Below, one piece after another: positions 37,601 through 48,503 of a stretch of 64,000 nt of DNA (position 1 is the stretch's first letter; the number at the start of each line of letters is the position of its first letter). The DNA is taken from NCBI GenBank assembly GCA_028455995.1, contig JABELC010000002.1, positions 2,294,001 through 2,358,000 of the forward strand. Direction: 5' to 3'. The translations under genes and the position numbers were made by a program. The notes under the pieces are model-generated. The model did no database searches. It saw only the letters and a list, made by a program, of their open reading frames with translations, and was not told the origin of the DNA. Source of the DNA: Scleromitrula shiraiana. Its lineage: Eukaryota > Ascomycota > Leotiomycetes > Helotiales > Sclerotiniaceae.

Positions 37601-39441
37601 ATATTATTTCAATCTATCTGAGCTGCAATAATTCTCAAAAGAAGGTAGAAAAGAATGTTGATGGAGGGGTTTGATAAGAAGAGAGATTTTTTTTAGAATC
37701 TCTGACATGCAGTTTAACATGGATGATATTGTAACATGAAAGTACCTAGGTATGTAAGATCATTATTTGTATAAAATTCCGAATTACAAGCTCTTGCCCA
37801 AGTCAATACTGAACATTGCATGGTCCACGAGTTTTCAGCGTTGCATTTGAACATACTTTTGATGCTGTGCTGTGTGTGGTAGATTGACAACGGTAGCACT
37901 TTATCATCCCATTTCTCGTATTTCTCGGGTATCTACATAAACCTCCTACATATGTAGCCCTTCTCACACTTCTTTCTCCCATAGAAATGCACTATTATCC
38001 CATTTAGGTTATTAACTGGGGGGTTTGGCTTGTCTCGGTTTATATGGTATTACAATTTTAGGAGTTATATAGCATGTTGGTTGGTGAATATTGTATTCTT
38101 GTACAACATATCTGTGTATTTTGGAATTTTATATACTACCCACATGGCATCTGTAGATACATTAAGTTTGCCTTGTATCACAACCGCACGCAGAAGGCAC
38201 GCACTGCGCAATCAAACCAAGAAGAGGGATTATCGGTAGAGAGCTGTAGTACCGCTATACTACTTTGTTACTTTACATATACTTTACAGAATATGTAGGA
38301 AGTGGCGGCCGAAGGGAAGGAGCTTCATCGGTGTTATTCTTCTATTAATCTATTCTCGCATTACACTGCACTACACTCATCAACATCATATCAATCACAT
38401 CACATCTAATCATGAATACGGGCTACTGTTGTTGTACAGTATCGGCATAACTTTTATTCCAGGATCTATCTGTTCCAAGAGAAGTTTTTGATACATTATA
38501 CACTGTAGACAAGGTTAATTCCAAATAACGCTGGATTAGAACTACCTACTTTATGCTGGTTATGTACTACTATTACTAGTATGTAGGAGGTATAAAACAT
38601 TTCCAAGGGCTGGTAAACTCACACACAGACACAGATTGAATTCTCGAACTACAGCCCCTTGTAGCACTAAGATTACGCCTTAAAAAGTTCGTGGATACTT
38701 TTTTCAGCCCTGGAGAACTTTTAGGAAGAGCTACTACAAGAGCTACTACCTAGGTAGTTTACCGTATAATGTTAAGGGGACAGTATCATCTCTCGAAATA
38801 GGTACTACCGGTACCATAGTAGTTCTAGTATATCTAGTATAGTAGTTCTACCATAATAGTTCTACCATAGTAGTTCTACTATATCAATTACTATCCCATT
38901 CAATTGAATTCGATTCGATATTCCACATCAACATCCTATCCCTATCCCTATCCCATTCCTATAATTCTAGTTGATGTCTCATTCAATGTCATAAATTTTA
39001 TCTCATCTTCATTCTACTTAGACTTCATTCTACTTAGAACTACCCCACCGTACCACCGCAGTGAATTTTCATCAAGGTTCAAATACTTCTAAACCTTGAG
39101 GATTACTTACTAATTATTAAACAGACACATTTATTATTATTTATTTTTGCTTTCTCAACCATCCAAGCCACCAAAACCTTCGCATTTGTTGTTACCTTGT
39201 CATACACGCATTACGGTTACATTACATAGAACTACCCGTTGTTGGTCTACATCCTTCATCCTACCTCATTATACCTAGTAGAATAACGTCCAACAACGCC
39301 TTACATCGGAGAATTACCAAACCTCAAGGCTCAAAGCCTCATCTGTTACGGATTATTTTTACGATACAACAGCAATCTTACCATCACCCATCTTCAACTA
39401 TCGTATCATCATCCACTCATCCGTCCATCTAACCACCCAAG
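34684..39441. other. long gene-poor region, only relic-like or very small frames
   Basis: 4.8 kb between two divergent genes. No convincing full gene is found. On the minus strand near 35016-35190 an open frame reads hydrophobic segments such as GAGFFLPRLITAIGCITSIV and begins after a TTTAG, so it may be an exon remnant. On the plus strand near 36681-36901 a small two-exon frame can be built (see separate entry). Repeats of the type AGTTCTACYATA occupy about 38800-38885. The final 800 bp are pyrimidine-rich and probably carry the tubulin-cofactor promoter and leader. Confidence 0.45.
36681..36901 (+). CDS. possible tiny two-exon gene, 52 residues (tentative)
   Basis: ATG 36681 opens a frame to 36790 and is followed by a good GTGAGT donor. 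A 62 bp stretch holds a GCTAAC branch site and ends in TATAG; exon 2 is 36853-36901. The phase closes and the product starts MWGKIVNQGMQVAWHL and ends GINGT-stop. It resembles nothing I know. Splice-like signals occur by chance in this DNA, so it is listed only because the signals and phase agree. Confidence 0.18.
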
Positions 39442-40897
39442 ATGAATACTGATGGATTAAATGCCGGCACTTCAAGGGATATCCCAATTCAAGTTACATC
39501 CGAGAACTCTTCATCAGAGCGTCGTATTACTCCCTCTTGGTCAATTGGGGAACTCAAAGCAAAACTCGAACCCGTGACTGGTATTCCTCCTCAAGCACAA
39601 AAACTCACTTTATCAATTGCTGGACAGCAAACGGCAATTATCGAAGCTCATGATGAAGAAAATACAAAACTTTTCAATTTTTCACTTGCTCCATATGCAA
39701 CTATTCACGTGAGTCTTGGTGTATTTTTTTTCTTCCTTACCGTTAGCGTCGTAATCGTAACTCGAAACATGTCGTGATACTCTATGACCTTGTTGTTCTG
39801 CAAGGCTATCTGAAGTGACATGTTCCGAGTCAATGTTTATTTTGACACGAGACTGGAAATCGTATCGCATCATGAGAACCAACAAGGTTGATTCTTAAAA
39901 CATCAGAAGAGTGATGGAACTGTTCATGCTATCTCGTATGCCAGGTTACCCCAACAGTTCGTCCATGATATACGTTTATGGCATTAAGAAGTCCGAAAGT
40001 CTTGGCTCGCAGTTATAGCTGCGTGCGGAATAGCTTCTGCCCTACAGCGGGGCCAAACGTTCCATTTCAGCTTCATTGTGGACCCTCATCACAGACTCGT
40101 CAGGTTTTGTTTGCTGTCATGAACTATTTGTGGCAGCCTGACCTCCAACCAGGTGGACAAAACATTTGCCCTATAATCTCACCATTGACCACGTGTTACC
40201 TGATCTGGAATTTCATATATCTGTTCTTAATACCATCTCTCAAGCACGTCCCCACCGTTCCCCAATCTTTAAGCTGGATAGTGAATACACTATCACGACA
40301 CGTATCAATGTTGTTGTCATCCAAGTTCCCACCAGCTTGGCTTCTTCATCCATATCCACTAAATCCCGGGTATCCACAAAGGTACACTAACATCATTCCC
40401 ATTAGGTGATTGATCTCCGCCCTAAAGGGCTCCGTCCAAATTACACCGACGTATCCTCTGTTGAGAAACTCGTTCTTTCACCAGAAGAGTACGAGAAGAG
40501 AGAGGATAGTGTTCTCAACTGGAAGAAAAATAAGCAATTGGGTAGATTTGATCCCAATGCTCCTTCAATCTTAGAGAAGAAGCTCTCTGTAATCGATACT
40601 GAGATTGAAGAACGAGGCATCGAAGTAGGAAAGAGATGCAGAATCGGAGGAGATGATAGTAGAAGAGGTGAAGTTATGTACGTTGGCGATGTTGAGGAAA
40701 TCCCAGGTGGAGCCGGAAAATGGATTGGTGTGAAATTGGATGAGCCCGTGGGAAGAAACGATGGAAGTTTGGGAGGAAAGAGATATTGGGGAAAGGATGG
40801 AGATGGAAAGTTTGGTGTTTTTGTTAGACCGGAAAGGGTTACTGTTGGGGATTTTCCGGCCCTGGATGATCTAGATGATGATTTGGAGGAGATTTGA
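39442..40897 (+). CDS. ALF1: tubulin-folding cofactor B (CAP-Gly protein)
   Basis: Two exons, 39442-39708 and 40406-40897, give 252 residues, as expected for cofactor B/Alf1. The N-terminal ubiquitin-like domain (about 12-95) includes SWSIGELKAKLEPVTGIPPQ and continues across the intron as ATIH-VIDLRPKGLRPNY. A helical linker follows (LSPEEYEKREDSVLNWKK). The C-terminal CAP-Gly domain (about 170-240) has GKWIGVKLDEPVGRNDG and GGKRYWG. The acidic end DDLDDDLEEI resembles a tubulin tail. The protein binds alpha-tubulin during heterodimer assembly. The intron (39709-40405) is 697 bp, over ten times the local norm, with GTGAGT, a CTAAC branch site and TTAG. Confidence 0.92.
39709..40405 (+). other. 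unusually long intron of the cofactor B gene
   Basis: 697 bp from GTGAGT to CATTAG, with CACTAAC 21 bp before the end. An open frame at 39978-40409 spans much of its second half but resembles no known protein. No snoRNA could be confirmed: box-D-like CTGA occurs, but no proper box C. Confidence 0.8.
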
Positions 40898-41691
40898 GAG
40901 AGAGAGGACTTTCATCTTCACAGTATCTGCTTGCAAGTGAGCGAGCGATTTGAGCATTTTGGTTTTATGATGACAATGATGATACCTCTTCAGCTTAGTA
41001 GCTACAATCCTAACTGTGTTGACATGAGTTCGTATTTCACAAAGTGTCTAAGCGCATAGATTAACAATCAATCAAGTTAGATTCCGTCCTATCAAGCTTT
41101 GAACTGCAAAAGTATAATTGTGCATCCGTTTTCAAAATTTCTATCACTTTCCCACAAGACCCATCGTTTCCAACATCTCGCAGACCAAAAGATATCTTTC
41201 CATATAAATTCGCACACGCTCTTATTCTTCAATTTCTTCTAATTCCTCTGATCCATCCATCCATTGCTTATATATACAAATAACCTATCTGGATGATCCA
41301 GTCTTGCATAAAGTTACACATACATACAGTTGTTATATTGCACAGACGGAAAACAATTAACTCCTAACCAAATCCCATTTTGTATAGCATAAAATCAACA
41401 ATGGATTGTTCACCCCGCCCCATTCCATTCCATTCCATTTTATACACCAAACTTATTTTGTCCAGCGCCGCTCTCCATCCTAATTCGATCAGCCAGCCGT
41501 TCAACGCCACACCTATCCCGTTCGGGATACACCGTATAACATAACATAACATAACATAGCATAGCATAGCATAGCATAGCACATGATGACCAAAATCTCC
41601 CAGATTCAAAACATAAATGCCAAACGCCGCAACCACACACTCCTCTTACCCCCATCCACCTCTCCCCCCTTCTCTAACCTCTCCTCCTAGC
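40898..41691. other. convergent 3' flank with ATAAC/ATAGC microsatellite
   Basis: 0.8 kb between the ends of cofactor B (plus) and the zinc-cluster gene (minus). The microsatellite at 41536-41581 is the only structured element. Confidence 0.5.
41536..41581. repeat. pentanucleotide microsatellite (ATAAC then ATAGC)
   Basis: About four units of ATAAC are followed by about five of ATAGC. Confidence 0.9.
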
Positions 41692-44476
41692 CTAGCCACC
41701 CCCATTCTCCAACAACAGCCCATCTAGCCTCAACAAACCCAAACTCGTCAGCCCGTTGCCCGTCCCGCTTCCAATCCTCAATGCCCACCTCCATCTCGTT
41801 ACTAGATCATTGATCTCCTTCGATTCCGTTTCATTCTCACATGTAATAAGTAATTGCATGAGGAATGAAGAGGCGATTGCGAAATTTGAGCGGGAGACTT
41901 AGTAGGGGTGGTTAGTTTAATCGTGAAGAGGATTAGAATAGGATACCAAGGGAAGGCAAATAAGAAATTTTCATAATCTTACAAGAATGCCAAAAAGCAT
42001 CTAAAGCACCCCGACCCAAGTGTTCCACAAATTCCACAACTTCCTTTGCGCATTCTTTGGCTCCGGCTCGTACGGCTTGGCGACTTACGTTGTTTATACC
42101 ATTGACATTGCCATTGCCATTGCAATTTCCACTCCCATTCCCAGCCGTACTCCCATTCACAACACCCTCCGCACCCCCCTGTCCCTCATCCCCCGTCCCA
42201 TTCGCATTCGCATTCGCATTCGCATTCCCGCCCCCACTCCTCCTCATCTTCTCATTCTCCAGCGGTCTCAACAGCGCGCGAAACAACGTCATCGTAGCAA
42301 CAATATACGCCAACTCCAACGAAGGATTCGCACTCAGCAGTGCCAAGCTCCTCGAATCAATGTGTTCGGATGATCCGGGGGGAGAGGGAGACGGCGATTT
42401 ATAGTTGGAGGGGAGAGAGTCGTTCCAGGCTTTTAGGCGGCAGCGGAGGGGGCGCGCTAGCTCGAGGGAGAGCGGGAGGTCGTGCGAGGTGAGGTGGCTG
42501 GAGCGGAGCGTGTAATAGGAGAGGGATATGTCGGAGAGGATGGCGGTGAGGGTTGTTAGGAGGGGAAAATGAGATGAGTGGTGTGAGTGGGTGTGAGTGT
42601 GAGGGTGAGGGTGAGGGTGAGGGGAATCGGGGACGGGGAAATTGGTGAGGTTTGCGGGGATGTTGTGAGCATGTGTATGCGTATGGTTGTGGGTGTGAGA
42701 TGAGGTATCTGGGTATGAAGAGAGAATGGGAGAATTCAAATCATCTGGCTCTAGATCACTGGGCAGGAGTGCTGGGACCGTAAAATCATCGTTGTGGATA
42801 TGACTTGGCATTCCTGTCACAAGAGCTGTCCACTTATCCATCACATAAACGGCCCACCAAATGCGTTTCCTGAGGGTGATCTCCCAACTTGGGAGGGTAC
42901 TCCACTCGCTGCAATCATTCATTAGACCGAGGATCTGCGCCAAACTTACGGTCCAGCCTGTTAGACTGGTTCTCCAAGGGAGATCAGTAGTATAAGGGTT
43001 GGAGGGACTGCGTTGGAGAAGAAGAAGACAGGCTTGGAGAGTTGCGAGGTGTGGGGTGTGAAATTCAGATTGGATGAAAAGCCAGGATGCTTGGAATAGT
43101 TTGTGTGCGGATGGTGCACGTGGTGAGTGAACAATGCTGGTTGCGAGGATATCATCGTAGATCAAGAATGGAAGAGTGGTGGCATAGATAGCTGATAAGA
43201 GTGATAAGGGGGTTGTATTTAGTACTGTGGGAGATACGATGCCCGGGGATTGGAACATTTGGTCTTTGCAGAGGATGGGGAAATAGGGGTAGATGAAGCG
43301 GAAGAAGAGACCGATCAGACGGAGTGCTTCTACGTCGGCGAATGTGTCGCGAAATTCCACGGTGGCTTTCATCAGGACCTCGGGATCGATTTTGGGCTCG
43401 CCTTTGGATGCAAATGTATCATCCGCTAGCATGAACACCGCGGGTGGTCCTGCTTTTTGATGAGAATGATGAGGTGGATTGTGATGATGATTATTGTGGG
43501 AGAATTCGTTTGGCTGAGATATACTTCTCATTCTCCGATATGTTAGTTTTGAGATTGAACACTCGTCGTTCTGATTGTAATGGTAATGTTGTAGGAGATA
43601 TGGACTTGATTCTCCTGTCTCGCCGATGAAGCGGGCGGACATGGAATGAGATGAGTCAAGAGGTCGTACTCGTGGTCCTTGTTGCATAGAAAAATATGGG
43701 TCTAAATTATATACGGGTGATTCACCTTGTACGAGGATTTGCTGTTGCTGTTGTTGATGTTGGTGGTCTGGGGAACTTGAGGGATGGGAGTCGGATAATC
43801 CATCATGACCATTCAAGCTCTGAAAATGATGTTCATTGTACTGGGCAATGAAGCTAGGACTCATTTGAGCTGCCGAGACGTCAAAATGTTGCTGGTGCTG
43901 TGTTTGTTGTGAAGGGGTAGCTTTACATCAAGAGATTGGTCAGTGTGTTTTTCCCCAATTATCCAAACCATTAATGAAAAACGTACTACCTACCAGCGAT
44001 CCTTGAACCATTCCCGTCCCCATTATTAGTATTATTTGCTGTCGAACTACTAATTGTCGGCCTCTTCTTCTTTTTTGGCCGTTCTACAAACGTGCAGCCT
44101 TTCCCGTGAGAGAGACATAATGCACATGGCGGGGTCGTATCTATCTTGCATGCAACCTTAAAATCAGAGAATCGTGAATCAGCACCATACAATCGTTTGT
44201 TTCAGTTCTTTTTTTTTTCTTAATCTTATATTCTCACACATACGGAACTGGAAGCATCAACAAGATGAAAGCAAAAAAACCTACTTGGCGATTCCGACAA
44301 AAGTCACAAGGTCGATATTTTCTCGACTTATATGATCGAGGTCCAGGTTGAACAGGAAATTTCAGTTGACTTAATTCCACGAAATTTTCGTTGTTGTAAT
44401 AATTTCTCGTGGCGTTTGTTGCAGGAATTGTTGTAGAAATTGTTGTCTGGAAAGTATGTGGATTGTGTAAATCCAT
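41692..44476 (-). CDS. Zn2Cys6 transcription factor with fungal-specific regulatory domain
   Basis: Four exons on the minus strand (44476-44285, 44156-43994, 43920-41983, 41897-41692) give 832 residues. The zinc cluster is split by a 128 bp intron: CDFCRNRQ-VACKIDTTPPCALC with GKGC, that is C-x2-C-x6-C-x7-C-x2-C-x6-C, followed by the basic linker RPKKKKRPT. A middle-homology region follows, for example LRLIGLFFRFIYPYFPILCK and RIWWAVYVMDKW. The last exon is easily missed: T-GTAAG donor to CTAAG acceptor extends DAFWHS to FSRSNFAIASSFLMQLLITC and WRWALRIG, the normal end of such factors. Histidine/proline runs (HPHPHPHTHTH) and an Asn-Ala run (NANANANA) come from coding microsatellites. It is a DNA-binding regulator; its target is unknown. 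Confidence 0.88.
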
Positions 44477-45713
44477 TCTGTATATACTACTGTATGGACG
44501 GACTATAGTATATGTGCTAGTAGATGGGTTGGTTGTCTTGGGGGGGGAGCTTGGCTTGTCCCACAAGTATCTAAAAATATCGATTCTGTAGCTGTTCTAC
44601 AGGCTATCATAACCTCTCGAAATCATGTTTCTACACTGGCTTGATCTTTTTTGTTTGTTTGTTTGTTTTTTTTCTTTCTCTCTCTTGGTGTTTTTGTTTT
44701 TTTTTGGTAAGTGATTCTATGGAATTTCTATGGGGTTGTCATAGAAGTATAAAAAAGGTTCCGTTGTACATAGAAAAGGATCCACTGCTGAACCGGACAT
44801 ACTGATCAACCGGACATACTGGTGGACCGGATAATCTAAGCTAATCGGGGAAAGCTTTATATATGATACTCGTAAATACTAATAATTTAAACTTTATAAA
44901 CTTTATATCACATTCAACTTGAAGTTGTATTTATATTATAGACTTTATTAATACTAATACTAATACTAATACTAATACTAATACTAATACTAATACTAAT
45001 ACTAATAATCAATAATAAATAAGTTAATTATTATAGGGTATTTGCCAGTGATAAAATTTTATAATGATTCATTGCTCAATTAGATTAGACTAGTACTAGT
45101 AGTAGTATTCAATTGACCTTCTAATCAAAGCAGAATGTTTTTATTTACTAGTATTTACATTGATCGATGTTGATTTTACATATTATATGTATTATTCTTC
45201 TACCATCATGTTTGTTCCTAGCCTTCTTCTAGAATATTTCCATTATCATGATAGTTCTTTACGGCCAAAAGGACTTGCCCGTAAATTTGAGTCCATGTTT
45301 ACTTACCAACCAATCAATCATCCAAAAGAAGATATATTTGACCGTCGGGCAACTCACATTAGCCCCGGAAACCCCGTAACGTTGCAAATTGACCCTATGT
45401 TGCAGAACTAGCCAGCCACCTTCTCCTTGGGGAAACTTTCGTTAGTTATTAACTGTCGATCACCGAGATTTCAAAAAGCTTTTATAGTTTAGCTTCGATT
45501 ATATGCTTATTTAGCTATATGCTTACTGTACATAGCTAGTAATGTACAATAATAAGCATCGAACGTTTTTTTAAATTAAGTGACTAGTTTGCTTGTGGAA
45601 TACCTGTACAACATGGATGGATCATGATGCTTTAACAACCCTTGTAACTCTTCTCGTTTGATGATGTCGACAAAATATAATTGAATATATCTTCATTTTA
45701 CCCATTTACCAGT
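44477..45713. other. intergenic, microsatellite-rich
   Basis: 1.2 kb between the zinc-cluster gene and the 5S rRNA gene. It holds T-rich tracts near 44650-44710 and an ATACTA repeat at 44950-45006. Short open frames lack coding character. Confidence 0.5.
44950..45006. repeat. ATACTA hexanucleotide microsatellite
   Basis: About nine uninterrupted units of ATACTA. Confidence 0.92.
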
Positions 45714-45832
45714 ACATACGACCATAGATCAAGGAAAATTGGGCATCCCGTCCGCTCTGCCATACACAAGCCTTGAATCGGTGGATTAGTAGTTGGGTGG
45801 GTGACCACCAGCGAATCCCCACTGTTGTATGT
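45714..45832 (+). rRNA. 5S ribosomal RNA (dispersed copy)
   Basis: The 119 nt begin ACATACGACCATAG and end GTTGTATGT, the complementary ends of helix I. The internal promoter region is conserved: CCCGTCCGCTCTGCCATAC, then TTAGTAGTTGGGTGGGTGAC and CACCAGCGAATCCC. Helix II arms differ from the common ascomycete sequence but pair with each other (ATCAAGG with CCTTGAAT), which suggests a functional variant. T-rich stretches that could stop RNA polymerase III start about 10-30 bp downstream. It is a single copy here, not in the rDNA repeat, as is usual in filamentous ascomycetes. A degenerate pseudogene copy cannot be excluded because CTCTGCCATAC departs from the more common CTCAGCCGTAC. Confidence 0.88.
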
Positions 45833-46083
45833 ACAATTCATTTTGCTCTTTTGAATTCCTTCTTTTTTGGGTGGAGGGAGGGTATGTGAGCTCCGAATTC
45901 ATCCCAATGTTCACTATCTACTTTTGCTGCCTCTTTTAGAGTCCGGGAATACAGACACGAATCAAAGTGGGAGACGGAGTACAAATGTTTCCTTGGATTG
46001 CGATGTCAATTTTGGGTGGAATGAGAATCAACCCTACATGGAATGGCCATCATATAATTCAACTTTTATTAGAAATGTCTCTT

Positions 46084-47594
46084 CTATGAGGTTTGTTCCT
46101 CCTGTTTTGTATATACCGGGACTTCCTCTCCAGCTTTCCAGAAATATTTTGCACCAGGGTGCGATTCAGAAAGTCTGTTGTGGCCCTTGATACCCAAATA
46201 ATTCTCCCGCAAAGTTCCTCCAGGAACAGCGTAGTCATCCCAGAAGAGGCCTCTGCTCCGCAGTTCAGGTAATAGATACTCGATCATATCGTCGAATGTC
46301 TCCGGTATGCTAGCATAACTGAAATTGAAACCATCAACATCAGAGACCTCCACCCACCTTTCTAATTCATCGGCAACTGTCTTTGCACTTCCAATCAATT
46401 TTGCCCCATTTCCTCCGAGAATAAGATGCTCTGCAATAGTCTTCTTATTCCACGTCAAACCTTGCGGTGATATCGATGCCCAATGATTTACCATACTTCG
46501 TACAGCCGGCGGGGCGTTGTCGATAAACCGGAAGTCCTCGTCATCACCATATGAGCTTAGGTCATACCCAGACCAACCTCCAAATAGAGATAAAGCCCCT
46601 TCTCTATCCCCATAACTTGCTAGCAACTCGAATTTTTCCTTTGCTTTTTCGTCTGTCTCAGCGACAATTACTAGTAACCCAGCAACAATCTTAATACTAT
46701 CCGGATCTCTTCCAAGCTCCTTGGCTTGCGCACGGATTGAGTCCACTGAAGGGCGTATCAGCTCCGGTAAATGTCCATTCAAGAAAATTGCCTCTGCATG
46801 TGTAGCAGCAAATTTCTTCCCTGCAGAGGAAGTCCCAGCTTGAAACAAGAATGGAGTTCTTTGAGGGGATGGTTCACACAAATGTGGCCCAGGGACATTG
46901 AAATATTTCCCCTTGTGGTTTATCTGTCTAACACTTTTGGGGTCCGCGTATGAGCTTGATCCTTCAGGTTGCACAGCATCGTCTCGCCATGAAGCTTCCC
47001 AAAGTTTATATGTGACATCAAGGTATTCATGAGCGATGCGGTATCGTTCATCATGTTCAATCTGCGTATCTAGTCCAAGATTCCGAGCTGCAGAGTCGAG
47101 ATACGATGTTACTATGTTCCATGCAATTCGTCCATTACTAAGATGGTCTACGGTAGAAAATCGTCGTGCGAGCAAATATGGAGCTTCGTAAGTGGTAGAA
47201 GCAGTAACTCCGAACCCGATGCTCTGTGTGGCAGCAGCCTAAAATACCATCAGGTCTTGTTCATATGCGCCTCAAACAATGAAATCAAGGGTTTTCTACT
47301 TACCATGGCAGGAATACTGTATAAGGGGTCATTTATAGGAAATTGAGAAGCGGCTGGTATAGTAGGTTCCAGATTGGCAGGACCTTTATAAACATCATAT
47401 CCGCCGAGAACATCTGCGAAGAATATAGCATGAAACTTTGCTTTTTCCAATTTCTCTGCTAAGGAAATCCAAGTTTTGATGTCCTTATACTTAGAGCCTT
47501 GATCTTTGGGATATTTGAAGAGGCCTGGGTTCAAATGCCCAGGTGCTTGCATTGCAAATGCATTGAGGATAAGTTGTTTCTTTGAGGAAGACAT
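46084..47594 (-). CDS. FMN-dependent monooxygenase (NtaA/SnaA/DszA, luciferase-like)
   Basis: Two exons on the minus strand (47594-47304 and 47238-46084) give 481 residues. The 65 bp intron joins SIPAM to AAATQSIGFGVTAST. The fold is the bacterial-luciferase-like TIM barrel of two-component flavin monooxygenases that use reduced FMN from a partner reductase. Hallmarks are LNAFAMQAPGHLNPGLFKYP, FHAIFFADVLGGYDVYKG, GRIAWNIVTSYLDSAARN, HDERYRIAHEYLDVTYKLWE, RTPFLFQAGTSSAGKKFAA and the C-terminal DGFNFSYASIPE. Members oxidise nitrilotriacetate, thiophenes, pristinamycin intermediates and others; the fungal substrate is unknown. It is divergent from the Baeyer-Villiger enzyme at 48504 across 909 bp. 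Confidence 0.92.
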
Positions 47595-48503
47595 GGTGGA
47601 AATATTGAATGATGTTGAAGAGAGCGATTGAGGTGAAGATGAGAAAGAAGTAGACAGACCTTTTGATTGTTGCTCATATGATAGCTAGGAGGGGGGGGGG
47701 GGGGAATAAACGGAAAACGAAAGGAAATCAAACCCTTGAGAGCTACATGACGATATTACCTTGTTATCACATGCCTGTACTACTTCGTTAGCACCACAAA
47801 CCATATAGGGCATACTTAATACTCAATATGGCGAGCGCGTGTAGCATTGGTTGAGGATAGCATTGAAGTCGTCGTTGAATACGTTGTAATCCCTGTAAGC
47901 TTTGCACAACCCCCACTAATTATAATGCGGAATCAAAACCATCAATCAACCTAATGTCTTCACATCAAACATCTTTCGGAGATTCATCCTGTAAAATCCA
48001 ATTATTTGTTGGATAATGGTACTCAAATGGTTACTGTGATACTGTGTATCTTCATCTTCATTCAAATTAAACTAGCACCCCCGATACCGTACCGCGCACG
48101 GTACATACATTTTCTTAGTTAGCGTATGTCGCAATGCCGTGTGCCCAAGTCGACAAGATCCCTTGCTGTCACGTAATCCAGATCTTCACCACCATACCTT
48201 GACTCTTGATCTTATCCCTCCTCTCCTCCATACATAGTGGGATGTAGCACTTGACAATACCAAATTAGACGTGATGATGCTTCTTAAATGCTGCAATTTA
48301 ATGCGTCAATAGCGTGATCAAAATCTTCCTTGATTCATATCTAGCAATTGTACGAGATTCTTTTACCAATTTCATCGCATTTGCTTTTTGTATTTTTATA
48401 TTATCTGTTCGTCGTTTTACTGTTGTGCCAGAACCTGTTGTGGAAAATTCAGCCATTGTCTATTACGTAGCGAACCTTCGATCCGAGTCGTCATTGGAAA
48501 AGT
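47595..48503. promoter_or_regulatory. bidirectional promoter region between two monooxygenases
   Basis: 909 bp between opposite starts. It contains a 14-base G run (47691-47704). No specific activator site could be assigned. The head-to-head layout suggests co-regulation, which is inference. Confidence 0.45.
47691..47704. repeat. poly-G tract, 14 bases
   Basis: A run of 14 G about 100 bp upstream of the FMN monooxygenase start (a C run on the coding strand). Confidence 0.9.

Noticed and set aside
39978..40409. 143-codon frame inside the cofactor B intron
   Set aside because: No recognisable domain, and it runs into the acceptor of the intron; kept only as part of the long-intron observation.
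42020..42404. Plus-strand frames of about 115 codons
   Set aside because: Antisense to the repeat-rich C-terminal part of the zinc-cluster gene.
45160..45411. 83-codon plus-strand frame upstream of the 5S gene
   Set aside because: No family resemblance, no splice context, and AT-rich composition like the surrounding non-coding DNA.
47505..47545. tRNA-like GGGTTCAAATGCCCAGG
   Set aside because: It lies in the first exon of the FMN monooxygenase and encodes conserved residues.
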